Assembly (NCBI GenBank): GCA_003536295.1
Contig: DPZQ01000009.1
Span: 1 to 17,556 of the forward strand
DNA from: Rhodobacter sp.
GTDB lineage: Bacteria > Pseudomonadota > Alphaproteobacteria > Rhodobacterales > Rhodobacteraceae
Direction of reading: 5' to 3'
DNA: 17,556 nt
Shown: piece by piece, positions 6,953 to 13,774 of the stretch
Layout of the letters: each line of letters starts with the position of its first letter
Numbering within the stretch: the first letter of the stretch is position 1
Position numbers and translations under genes: made by a program
The notes under the pieces: generated by a model
Databases searched by the model: none
Told to the model about the DNA's origin: nothing
The model's input: only the letters and a program-made list of their open reading frames with translations

Positions 6953-8016
6953 TTCATCCTCATTTCTTTGGGGTTGAATACCATTTCCACATCTTTCCAC
7001 TGATCATATTTCTCTTTGGGTAATTTGAAACCCTTAGCACCACACCGGATGATGGCGCGCCGCCCTGCTTCAAAGGCCTGACGGGCTGCCACTTCGGATC
7101 CATTTTCAAAAGCGACAATACGGATGGAGGCCGCATCAGGCATACCATTTTTCTGAATAGACAGCCCAATGGTGACCACGACATTCAGTGCTTCCGTTGA
7201 TAATGAGCCCACATTCCAACAGCTTTGCACAGAAAGGCGCAAGCTGTCCATTTCGAAAGTTGTCAGGCTGCCCACTGCGGGGCGACTTGGCGCTGCTTCA
7301 GGTTCGAGTGGGATAGGTTCTGTTAAAGCTTCAGCCAATGCCTCGGCCACTAGGTCAGTTATGGTCTCGGGTGGCACTTCAGGTTTGGGGGCCACTGTAG
7401 GGCGCGGTTTTGGATGCGCGCTGGTTTGAGGCGCCAAAGACGGTATATTTTGGGTCTGGGTCGCCTCGGTGATGATTTGTGTGGTAGCAGCTTCAGGGGC
7501 CATAGACTGGCTATCGACCATAACCTCGGGCACAGGGACTGGATCAGGACTTTTGATAACGGCGAGGGCAGTATCTTGAGCGATTGCAGCATTTACAGGT
7601 GGCGGCGGAGCCGCAACGGGCGCTACGCGTGGCGCGTCTTGAGGCTTTATTTGCTCAGGCGCCTCACTGACCAGGGGCTGCTCAGGTACCTTAGGGGAAG
7701 GCATCAGTTTGGGGGCAAGTTCAAGAGTGGGTGTCGGAGAAGGCTCAGACTTTAACACCGGCGTCGGTCTAGCCTTAGGAGCAGGTGGAGGTGCTGGGGT
7801 TAGCTCTGCTGCTGGCCTCGCCATGTCAGGCGTATTCGTCGATGGAAGCTCGGGCTGACCGGCATTTAGCGCGTCAAACTCTTGTGTTGATAAAATAGTA
7901 ACCTGTGTGACTTGCAGTTCGGGCGTCTTTTCGATCTTGGTGAAAAAACCAGCGGCGAACATCCACAGCAACAAAAATAGGTGCCCCAAACCAGAAACCA
8001 AAAGGCCAATATTCAT
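6949..8016 (-). CDS. tolA: TolA, inner-membrane linker of the Tol-Pal motor
   Basis: A 355-aa protein that transmits TolQR motor force across the periplasm to TolB/Pal. A single N-terminal membrane helix (about residues 4-25, GLLVSGLGHLFLLLWMFAAGFF) anchors it. Residues about 55-247 are a Pro/Ala/Glu/Thr-rich low-complexity spacer instead of the long Ala/Lys helix of Escherichia coli TolA. Residues about 253-355 form the TolA/TonB-type C-terminal domain (LRLSVQSCWNVG ... VVVTIGLSIQKNG), with Cys266 and Cys325 as a probable disulfide. ATG 8016 lies 7 bases past the tolR stop and gives the expected MNIGLLVSGLGHL beginning. In-frame upstream ATGs lie within tolR. The Shine-Dalgarno is weak, so coupling to tolR is likely. 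It overlaps tolB as ATGA. Confidence 0.93.
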   Translation of the reverse strand: MNIGLLVSGLGHLFLLLWMFAAGFFTKIEKTPELQVTQVTILSTQEFDALNAGQPELPSTNTPDMARPAAELTPAPPPAPKARPTPVLKSEPSPTPTLELAPKLMPSPKVPEQPLVSEAPEQIKPQDAPRVAPVAAPPPPVNAAIAQDTALAVIKSPDPVPVPEVMVDSQSMAPEAATTQIITEATQTQNIPSLAPQTSAHPKPRPTVAPKPEVPPETITDLVAEALAEALTEPIPLEPEAAPSRPAVGSLTTFEMDSLRLSVQSCWNVGSLSTEALNVVVTIGLSIQKNGMPDAASIRIVAFENGSEVAARQAFEAGRRAIIRCGAKGFKLPKEKYDQWKDVEMVFNPKEMRMK

Positions 8017-8023
8017 TTTGGGC

Positions 8024-8494
8024 CTAACCGCCAGAGCCGTTAAAACTGGGGCCATTGCCATCGGTCACAAGCCCTATATTGCGAAAACCGGCGGCGTTAA
8101 GTGCACCCATAACCTGGGCTACTTGTCCATAAGAAATAGCTGCATCAGCCCGCAAGAAGAGCCTGTCGCTATCGCGCTCGGCGGCGATCAATTGCAACTT
8201 GGTAATAAGCTCATTTGCATCAACTTCGGTTTTTTGGATCAGTAAAGCCCCTTGGGCGGTCATGGTCACGGTTAACGGCTCTTCTGCTTCCGTAGGCAGG
8301 GCGGTTGCCGCTGTCTCAGGCAACTCAACGGGTACGCCTACTGTTAACATAGGCGCTGCTACCATAAAAATTATCAACAAAACCAACATAACATCCACGA
8401 AAGGGGTTACGTTAATCTCTGACATGGCCGCAGACTTTCCCCGCCTCCGAACGTGTCGATTTTTGCCTGCTCGCTGCTGGATTCCGGAGGCCAT
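8024..8494 (-). CDS. tolR: TolR, ExbD/TolR-family motor subunit
   Basis: A 156-aa inner-membrane protein that pairs with TolQ to convert proton flow into force on TolA. A basic N-terminal tail (KNRHVRRRGK) precedes the single membrane helix (about residues 32-50, VDVMLVLLIIFMVAAPML), which contains the family's proton-path aspartate, here Asp34, within INVTPFVDV. The remaining periplasmic part follows the ExbD pattern (VPVELPET ... DRLFLRADAAISYGQVAQVMGAL...G..NIGLVTDG). ATG 8494 lies 2 bases past the tolQ stop. A later ATG (MSEINVTPF) is possible, but the basic tail is typical of alphaproteobacterial TolR. Confidence 0.96.
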   Translation of the reverse strand: MASGIQQRAGKNRHVRRRGKSAAMSEINVTPFVDVMLVLLIIFMVAAPMLTVGVPVELPETAATALPTEAEEPLTVTMTAQGALLIQKTEVDANELITKLQLIAAERDSDRLFLRADAAISYGQVAQVMGALNAAGFRNIGLVTDGNGPSFNGSGG

Positions 8495-8496
8495 AG

Positions 8497-9192
8497 TTAC
8501 ACGTCCAATTGGCGAGAAAGAATGGTTGAGAACTCATCTGCAAAAGCTTCAAAGCCACCTATGATCTGTTCGCTGTCTGCGTTTAACTTATTGTAAAAAA
8601 CCACTGCAGGAATAGCGGCGATTAGCCCAACTGCGGTGGCCAACAACGCTTCGGCAATCCCGGGAGCGACAACGGCCAAATTGGTATTTTGCGAGATGGC
8701 TATTTGCTCAAAAGCGTGTTTTATACCCCAAACAGTGCCAAACAGGCCCACGAAAGGTGCTGTTGATCCAACCGTGGCCAAGAAGGATAGGCCCTTATTG
8801 AGTTTTTCGCTTTCCTTGGCGATAGCCACATCCATCGACCGATCGATCCGCGCCTGCGCGCCTGCAATGAGCCCCCCATCTTTCCGATGAGACCTGCGCC
8901 ACTCAAGCATTCCAGCAAAAAAAATCCGCTCTGAAGCCCCGCGAGCTGAGGGGCCAATTTTGTCGAACAATTCATCCAAAGGCTCACCCGACCAAAAAGC
9001 TCGATCAAAGATCAACGCTTCACGCCGAGCGATGGCAAAGCTAAGATGTTTTTGAATTATAATAGCCCAAGACCAAACCGACATGCCAATCAATGACAGC
9101 ATGACAAGTTTAACGGTGAATGTGGCACGTAAAAATAGGGCTAGCAAAGAGAAGTCTATCTCCTGCACCGTCGCAAGGGTTTGTGTGTCCAT
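8497..9192 (-). CDS. tolQ: TolQ, MotA/TolQ/ExbB-family proton channel subunit
   Basis: A 231-aa inner-membrane protein with three membrane helices: about residues 28-46, 136-156 and 175-198. The last two carry the family's conserved segments (TVGSTAPFVGLFGTVWGI and APGIAEALLATAVGLIAAIPAVVFYN). These pack around the TolR helix to form the proton-driven motor of the Tol-Pal complex. ATG 9192 is preceded by a modest AGCAGG. A 103-bp gap separates it from ybgC and holds a strong promoter candidate, so tolQRAB may be transcribed both from there and from upstream. Confidence 0.97.
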   Translation of the reverse strand: MDTQTLATVQEIDFSLLALFLRATFTVKLVMLSLIGMSVWSWAIIIQKHLSFAIARREALIFDRAFWSGEPLDELFDKIGPSARGASERIFFAGMLEWRRSHRKDGGLIAGAQARIDRSMDVAIAKESEKLNKGLSFLATVGSTAPFVGLFGTVWGIKHAFEQIAISQNTNLAVVAPGIAEALLATAVGLIAAIPAVVFYNKLNADSEQIIGGFEAFADEFSTILSRQLDV

Positions 9193-9237
9193 ATGCCTGC
9201 TCTTTTTTGGGGTCTAATGACCAATTTTTTCAACAGG

Positions 9238-9266
9238 ATTCTACCAAATTTCTTTCGGTTTGCCAA
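9238..9266 (-). promoter_or_regulatory. Candidate promoter of tolQRAB
   Basis: On the minus strand, TTGGCA (9261-9266) and TAGAAT (9238-9243) are 17 bp apart, each five of six or close to consensus. Transcription would start near 9231, giving a leader of about 40 nt before the tolQ ATG. It sits in the largest gap between ybgC and tolQ. Confidence 0.55.
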
Positions 9267-9295
9267 TGACCTCTGATGTATTTCAAAAAGAGAGA

Positions 9296-9733
9296 TTAAA
9301 TCGTACCGGCTAGTTTAACGGCGCCCACGGTTGCGGCGACCAAAACAGCGCTTGGCAGACGTAAGGGGCGCCCAGACGGAGATAAATAAACCAAAGTTAC
9401 CTCAGCGCGAAACAAAAGCATATCACGGCGCATCACATCTTGATTTAAGATCAGACGGGCGGAAGTTACAGACTGAGGACTGGTGACCACGGTTAATTGA
9501 TCTTCGAAAATCGCTGGTTTTAGATAATCTGCCACAACTTTTCGCACCGCAAAAATCGTTCCATGCCGCTTACGCAGATCATTTTGGTCTATCCCCAAGT
9601 TCCGCACAAAAGCCGAGCGCGCGCGCTCGATGAACTTCAGATAGTTGGCATAATAAACGATGCCTGCCATGTCTGTATCTTCATAATGGACTTGGCAAAA
9701 GAACCGATGGACGTGAGGCTTAGCGATCAACAA
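9296..9733 (-). CDS. ybgC: YbgC-family acyl-CoA thioesterase of the tol-pal cluster
   Basis: A 145-aa hot-dog fold thioesterase. The family hydrolyses short acyl-CoA or acyl-ACP thioesters and is almost always the first gene of tol-pal operons; its link to envelope function is not well understood. The signature YEDTDMAGIVYYANYLKFIERARS begins at residue 17; Asp21 corresponds to the catalytic aspartate of E. coli YbgC. The start appears to be TTG at 9733, because no ATG or GTG lies between it and the signature region. It overlaps the end of the SRPBCC gene by 14 bases, and no convincing Shine-Dalgarno is seen. This suggests weak, coupled translation. Family call is firm; the start is less sure. 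Confidence 0.93.
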   Translation of the reverse strand: MLIAKPHVHRFFCQVHYEDTDMAGIVYYANYLKFIERARSAFVRNLGIDQNDLRKRHGTIFAVRKVVADYLKPAIFEDQLTVVTSPQSVTSARLILNQDVMRRDMLLFRAEVTLVYLSPSGRPLRLPSAVLVAATVGAVKLAGTI

Positions 9734-10181
9734 AGGTCACCATTCGGTTCAACATCAAATCCCAACCGCCCTGATGTTCTATGCTTAGGTCATTACCATG
9801 GAGCCAAACGACCATTTCATGACAGGTTAGTTTAGTGCCCGTGCCCTCGGGCACCAATTCAAGTGTATTTTGCGAGCAAGAAACAGGGACGTCATCAACC
9901 AAGACCGTGACCGAAAAAACCAACCTATGATCAGGGACAATATCAAAAAACCGCGTGATAAATTTGGCCACGACTGCCCCACCTTGGCGCATTTCGCTTT
10001 GCTCGACACCGCCGATGCGGAAATCATAGTTGAGGTAATGGGTTTTCATTCCTTCTGGAGTGGGTTCCCACCTATGACGATTGGCCGTGTCAGTCCAAAT
10101 CGCATAGACTTGGCTTGGACTGGATTTGAATTGAGCTTGTGCCACCACGATGTGATGGCACGCAAGAGTGATCTTTGTCAT
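9720..10181 (-). CDS. SRPBCC / AHSA1-like domain protein
   Basis: A 153-aa cytoplasmic protein resembling the START-like AHSA1 family: an early helix segment SPSQVYAIWTD, then DFRIGG, RFFDIVPDHRLVFSVTV, a Ser/Thr strand with TLELVPEGTGTKLT, and a closing helix after HQGGWDLMLNRM. The family forms a helix-grip fold with a hydrophobic cavity. Members range from Hsp90 co-activator-like proteins to small-ligand binders, so the function here is not known. ATG 10181 is preceded by GAGAGGG. It ends inside the ybgC start region and may drive coupled translation of ybgC. It is not a standard member of tol-pal clusters. Confidence 0.75.
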   Translation of the reverse strand: MTKITLACHHIVVAQAQFKSSPSQVYAIWTDTANRHRWEPTPEGMKTHYLNYDFRIGGVEQSEMRQGGAVVAKFITRFFDIVPDHRLVFSVTVLVDDVPVSCSQNTLELVPEGTGTKLTCHEMVVWLHGNDLSIEHQGGWDLMLNRMVTFVDR

Positions 10182-10246
10182 AGCGCCCTCTCATAAAACC
10201 TTGACCCTTAGTCTATAGAAGCTGCAAGCAAATCAAAAGTCTTGTC

Positions 10247-10885
10247 TTAACACGCCTCTAGGGCGTTAATGACGCGAGCTGAAAGCCGCAAGCCATGGGA
10301 TTTATCGTGGGCCACGCGCGGCATAGTTTTGTCATAGGCGGCGCGAATGACCGCTGCTATTTCGGGTCTTAATACCACTGCACCATCGTAAACCCCTAAA
10401 GGCGCGCCAGCGAGAAAGGCCTGATCCGACCAAACCAAAATGATTTGTACTGCTTGCGCTAGGGCCAAACCATGCGCATCTTGCCCGGCCATTGCCTCAT
10501 CCATGCAGATGAACACGAACGCAGCCTTGATCGTCCCATCCGCGTCAAAACGAAAACTGCGGTATTGATTAGCTTTCGCCGCCGTAAGCCGCGCGCAAAG
10601 CGCCGTCAGATCGGGCACCATTGCTTCCAACTTCGGAACAAGCACCAGCTCATCCCACGAACGGCAAAAAAACATCATCAGATTGGCCCCAAGTTCAGGG
10701 TCGATCTCGGCCATCTCATGACCGGCCAAATGCACGATGCTTTCAATCGCCCCTTTGAAAAGTCCAAGCGAGCTTTCCTCAAGTCCAAATATCACCGCTG
10801 CAATGGGTCGGCCCCAACGCGCACAAAGATAGGTGCCATCGGAGCGGGTGAAAAGCGCAGTCATCTGTTCGACGTTAAAAGACAT
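10247..10885 (-). CDS. Hypothetical protein downstream of ruvB
   Basis: I do not recognise a characterised family. From ATG 10885 it has 212 residues, no signal peptide and no evident membrane helix. It looks alpha/beta and cytosolic, with alternating hydrophobic strands and helices (RPIAAVIFGLEE, GANLMMFFCRSWDEL, AAFVFICMDEAM, ALAQAVQIILVWSD) and six cysteines scattered. Start choice: GGGG lies about 8 bases before ATG 10885; an earlier ATG (10909) has AGG directly abutting it, and the frame opens further upstream only with a TTG. It follows ruvB by 65 bp in the same direction and precedes the SRPBCC gene by 65 bp. I infer it may share the ruv or tol transcript. Coding quality looks good: long, and free of stops. 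Confidence 0.7.
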   Translation of the reverse strand: MSFNVEQMTALFTRSDGTYLCARWGRPIAAVIFGLEESSLGLFKGAIESIVHLAGHEMAEIDPELGANLMMFFCRSWDELVLVPKLEAMVPDLTALCARLTAAKANQYRSFRFDADGTIKAAFVFICMDEAMAGQDAHGLALAQAVQIILVWSDQAFLAGAPLGVYDGAVVLRPEIAAVIRAAYDKTMPRVAHDKSHGLRLSARVINALEAC

Positions 10886-10950
10886 GCTACGCCCCAAAGT
10901 TTGATGCATCCTTTTAGGCGCGAAAGCTTTTAAGCTCAACCACGATAGAG

Positions 10951-11997
10951 CTAATCTTCGGTGAAAAGATCATTTTTTGTGGCGCTGCGCGGCGCATCAA
11001 GCCCTATATGACGCCAGGCTTTGGAGGCCAACATGCGGCCACGTGGGGTGCGCATGATCAGTCCTTGTTGTAGCAAAAAGGGCTCTATCACTTCTTCAAT
11101 AGCGTCGCGCGATTCTGAAAGAGCGGCGGCGATGGTTTCCACCCCCACGGGCCCGCCTGCGTAATTCTCGGCCAAAAGCAGCAAATACCGCCGATCCGCC
11201 CCATCAAGACCCAGATGATCCACTCCCAAGCGAATAAGCGCGCGGTCGGCGATGGCTTGGGTTAGACAGCCGTCGCCCTCAACCGTAACAAAATCAACCA
11301 CGCGGCGCAATAAACGCCCCGCAATACGCGGTGTGCCTCGGGCGCGACGGGCGATTTCGCGGGTCCCCGCCGCCTCGGCTCGTACGCCCAAAAGCCGCGC
11401 CCCGCGTGCTACGATCAGATCAAGCTCATCTTCCGTGTAAAATTGCAAACGGGTTGGAATGCCAAAACGATCGCGCAAGGGCGTTGTCAAAAGACCCAAC
11501 CTTGTGGTCGCCCCCACCAAGGTAAAGGGCTGCAAGTCAATGCGTACAGTCCGTGCCGCAGGCCCTTCGCCTATCACAAGATCTAGGGCGAAATCCTCCA
11601 TTGCGGGGTAAAGCACCTCTTCTACAACGGGTGAAAGACGGTGAATTTCATCGATAAACAGAACGTCATTGACCTCAAGATTTGTTAAAATCGCCGCCAA
11701 ATCACCAGCGCGAGCCAAAACCGGCCCCGAGGTCATGCGAAACCCCACCCCAAGTTCACGCGCCATGATCTGAGCAAGGGTGGTTTTGCCCAATCCGGGC
11801 GGACCGTGAAATAGAGTATGGTCCATCGCCTCACCACGCATTTTCGCGCTTTCTATAAAGACGCGCAAATTGGCACGGACTTCGACCTGGCCCACAAAAT
11901 CATCCAGAACCTGCGGACGTAAGGCGCGGTCCGCATCGTCGGGCAAGGGTGCGGGACGCACCATAGGATCTGAGGTTTTCTTTTCAATCATGCTCAT
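10951..11997 (-). CDS. ruvB: Holliday junction branch migration ATPase RuvB
   Basis: A 348-aa AAA+ motor; hexamers on either side of a RuvA-bound Holliday junction drive branch migration in recombinational repair. Walker A GPPGLGKTT is at 65-73, Walker B with DEIH at 116-119, and the RuvB signature GATTRLGLLTTPLRDRFG at 162-179 contains the arginine finger (Arg175). The C-terminal winged-helix part begins near 260 and includes GPVGVETIAAALSE. The ATG at 11997 forms an ATGA overlap with the ruvA stop; a second ATG two codons later is also possible. Length is normal. Confidence 0.98.
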   Translation of the reverse strand: MSMIEKKTSDPMVRPAPLPDDADRALRPQVLDDFVGQVEVRANLRVFIESAKMRGEAMDHTLFHGPPGLGKTTLAQIMARELGVGFRMTSGPVLARAGDLAAILTNLEVNDVLFIDEIHRLSPVVEEVLYPAMEDFALDLVIGEGPAARTVRIDLQPFTLVGATTRLGLLTTPLRDRFGIPTRLQFYTEDELDLIVARGARLLGVRAEAAGTREIARRARGTPRIAGRLLRRVVDFVTVEGDGCLTQAIADRALIRLGVDHLGLDGADRRYLLLLAENYAGGPVGVETIAAALSESRDAIEEVIEPFLLQQGLIMRTPRGRMLASKAWRHIGLDAPRSATKNDLFTED

Positions 11998-12677
11998 GCT
12001 TTAGGGGCCAGTGCTTTTAAGGACGCGCGAATGAGCGTGGAGCTATTTGCGTCGGGCGCGCTCCCTGCCGCTTGCGCCACGGCCGAGGCTGCGTCTGACT
12101 GACCGTAACCCAAATTCAAAAGTGCAGACAGGGCATCGGCGGCCGCCGATGCCCTGATCTGCCCATCTGAGGGGGCGCTGCCTTGGGGAACTTTGCCTGG
12201 GGTAATCGGCTCGATCACATCGTCGCCATCTTGCCCTTGGGCCTGCGCCATTAAGGCGCCCCCTGCAGCCATCAAACTAGGGGCTTTGGACTTCAACTCT
12301 AACACCACACGCTGCGCAATTTTGGGTCCGATCCCTTGGGCCGCTTGAACCGCACGCACATCGCCCAACGTAATGGCGCGTGCCGCACCTTCCGGTCCAA
12401 GCGCACTCAATATGGCCATCGCGGCCTTAGCGCCAACCCCTTGCACCGTCATCAAAAGCCGGTGCCATTCTTTTTCCAACATCGTTGGAAAGCCAAAAAG
12501 CTGAAGCAGATCTTCGCGCACCAATAATTCAGTATAAAGCGCGACTGCTTGGCCTACAGGGGGCAGGCCGGCCAAGGTGCGCTCGGACACATGGACGATA
12601 TAGCCCACCCCGCGCACATCTAGCAAAATATGGTCATTTCCTCGAAAATCGATACGTCCTGAAAGTTTTCCGATCAT
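11994..12677 (-). CDS. ruvA: Holliday junction binding protein RuvA
   Basis: A 227-aa protein that binds four-way junctions as a tetramer and loads RuvB. The N-terminal OB-fold begins MIGKLSGRIDF. Two helix-hairpin-helix motifs follow, LLMTVQGVGAKAAMAILSAL and AQGIGPKIAQRVVLELKSK, which contact the DNA backbone. A flexible linker rich in Gly, Asp and Pro (about 140-175) leads to the C-terminal RuvB-binding domain (ADALSALLNLGYGQSDA ... IRASLKAL). It is slightly longer than the E. coli protein because of the linker. It overlaps both neighbours as ATGA, indicating coupled translation of ruvCAB. Confidence 0.98.
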   Translation of the reverse strand: MIGKLSGRIDFRGNDHILLDVRGVGYIVHVSERTLAGLPPVGQAVALYTELLVREDLLQLFGFPTMLEKEWHRLLMTVQGVGAKAAMAILSALGPEGAARAITLGDVRAVQAAQGIGPKIAQRVVLELKSKAPSLMAAGGALMAQAQGQDGDDVIEPITPGKVPQGSAPSDGQIRASAAADALSALLNLGYGQSDAASAVAQAAGSAPDANSSTLIRASLKALAPKA

Positions 12678-13207
12678 TGTGCTGCCACCGTTTGCGCCCT
12701 TTCAAGGGCCGCATTAAAGCGCCCGGCCGATTGTTGATGATGCGCGTGACAAATGGCGATGGCCAAAGCATCGGCCGCATCAGGCCCTACGATCACCACG
12801 CCTGGCAATAAAATGCGAACCATGTGATCAATTTGATCCTTTTGAGCGTGGCCCACGCCTACAACTGTTTTCTTGACCGCGTTGGGCGCATATTCACCCA
12901 CCTCAAGCCCGGCTTGCGCGGGTACCAAAAGGGCGATGCCACGGGCTTGGCCCAGTTTGAGCGTGGCCACCGCATCTTTATTCACAAAAGTAGTTTCGAC
13001 CGCCGCCGCCGTTGGGCGATAGGTTTGCATAACTTGGGTCAACTGCTCATGCAGCAACAAAAGCCGCCGCGCCAAATCACCCACCGATTGCGCCGAAGGT
13101 TGCGAATGGCAAATACCATTGGCGACATGGGTCAATTTAGACCCCGCCACGTCGATCACGCCCCAGCCCAAATGTCTTAATCCCGGATCAATCCCAATAA
13201 CGCGCAT
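12674..13207 (-). CDS. ruvC: Holliday junction endonuclease RuvC
   Basis: A 177-aa dimeric resolvase that nicks Holliday junctions symmetrically in the cytoplasm. The RNase H-like catalytic acids are visible: Asp7 in GIDPGLRHLGWGV, Glu71 in AAAVETTFVNKDA, and Asp143 and Asp146 in GPDAADALAIAICHAHH. The order and spacing match E. coli RuvC. ATG 13207 begins MRVIGIDPG as usual, with AGGG upstream. It is the first gene of the ruvCAB run; the upstream region carries a candidate promoter and a LexA-box-like sequence. Confidence 0.98.
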   Translation of the reverse strand: MRVIGIDPGLRHLGWGVIDVAGSKLTHVANGICHSQPSAQSVGDLARRLLLLHEQLTQVMQTYRPTAAAVETTFVNKDAVATLKLGQARGIALLVPAQAGLEVGEYAPNAVKKTVVGVGHAQKDQIDHMVRILLPGVVIVGPDAADALAIAICHAHHQQSAGRFNAALERAQTVAAQ

Positions 13208-13233
13208 TTTATCATCCCTGTCTTAGAACCAAC

Positions 13234-13261
13234 ATTAGCACGAAACAAGAACATCCGCCAA
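13234..13261 (-). promoter_or_regulatory. Candidate ruvC promoter with LexA-like box
   Basis: On the minus strand, TTGGCG (13256-13261) and GCTAAT (13234-13239) are 16 bp apart, about 27 bp before the ruvC ATG. Between them lies GTTC-N7-GTGC (13238-13252), one base off the alphaproteobacterial SOS operator GTTC-N7-GTTC. A perfect TTGACA (13276-13281) is also present further upstream but lacks a good -10. SOS control of ruv genes is known in several bacteria; here it is inference from a near-match. Confidence 0.35.
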
Positions 13262-13377
13262 GATCTTTTCTGGATTGTCAAAATTTTATCCCAAAAGACC
13301 CTTTGCTACGCACCGGCGGCATCGTTGTCTATGCACTGCCTACCAGCCAGCGAATAGGCGCGCCGCCCCAAACACCT

Positions 13378-13393
13378 AACAAATGCATTTGTT
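13378..13393. promoter_or_regulatory. 16-bp perfect palindrome, operator-like
   Basis: AACAAATGCATTTGTT reads identically on both strands with no spacer. It lies about 48 bp upstream of the DUF1127 -10 element, a position suited to a dimeric transcription factor. It does not match the FNR (TTGAT-N4-ATCAA), CRP or LexA patterns I know. Its identity as a binding site is inferred from symmetry and position. Confidence 0.4.
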
Positions 13394-13437
13394 TAAAATA
13401 ATGTAAAACGACCTATGCGCTAGACGCAATACGGCTT

Positions 13438-13446
13438 TGATATAAT
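13438..13446 (+). promoter_or_regulatory. Extended -10 promoter of the DUF1127 gene
   Basis: TGATATAAT is a perfect TGn-TATAAT extended -10 element. No good -35 lies 16-18 bp upstream, which extended -10 promoters can tolerate. Transcription would start near 13453, giving a leader of about 78 nt before the DUF1127 ATG. Confidence 0.55.
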
Positions 13447-13531
13447 GGTGATTGTTTTTGTAGGCGGCCGCCGATAAATGGGCGATGCAAACGCAATATG
13501 GCTTTTGTAAGGATCGCAAGGAACTATTAAG

Positions 13532-13729
13532 ATGACCGGCTTTGAAATGTCACGTTCAGTCCCATTTGGAGCTGTAAAGATTTACCAAATTGTTGTTTTT
13601 ATCCAGGGAGCAAGCGCGAAGCTGGCTATATGGAACAAAGCTAGAAAAACACGCAACGAACTTTATCGCCTGTCAGACCGTCAACTGTCAGACATCGGCT
13701 TGATCCGTTCGGATATTGAACGCCTTTAA
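13532..13729 (+). CDS. DUF1127 domain small protein
   Basis: A 65-aa basic protein whose C-terminal half (about residues 31-65) fits the DUF1127 (YjiS-like) pattern: W..A...R..LYRLSDRQLSDIGLIRSDIE. Such small Arg-rich proteins are abundant in alphaproteobacteria. In Rhodobacter sphaeroides one member, CcaF1, binds RNA and acts in small-RNA and stress regulation, and others affect phosphate and carbon metabolism in Agrobacterium. The role here is unknown. ATG 13532 has AAGGA about ten bases upstream. It is the only plus-strand gene, has its own promoter and terminator, and carries an N-terminal 30 residues (MTGFEMSRSVPFGAVKIYQ...) that I do not recognise. I saw no CCUCC-loop small RNA downstream. 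Confidence 0.88.
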   Translation: MTGFEMSRSVPFGAVKIYQIVVFIQGASAKLAIWNKARKTRNELYRLSDRQLSDIGLIRSDIERL

Positions 13730-13774
13730 GCGTTTAGCCACAACTCAACGTTAGGGTGCAGCGTATAATAACAT

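Larger units (their letters stand above)
13208..13531. other. Gene-free divergent region between ruvC and the DUF1127 gene
   Basis: This 324-bp stretch holds no credible gene longer than about ten codons. On the ruvC side (13230-13285) are candidate promoter elements and a LexA-like box. The middle (13290-13370) shows nothing recognisable. The right part has a 16-bp palindrome (13378-13393), an extended -10 promoter (13438-13446), a GC palindrome GGCGGCCGCC (13463-13472), a repeated ACGCAATA-GGCTTT element, and two ten-codon upstream ORFs in the DUF1127 leader. Confidence 0.8.

Noticed and set aside
10472..10933. 153-codon plus-strand open frame
   Set aside because: Antisense to the hypothetical gene after ruvB. 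The minus-strand frame is longer, has a ribosome site and fits the operon direction.
13764..13769. A second TATAAT downstream of the DUF1127 gene
   Set aside because: No matching -35 or TG extension. It lies just before the terminator hairpin, so it would yield no meaningful transcript.
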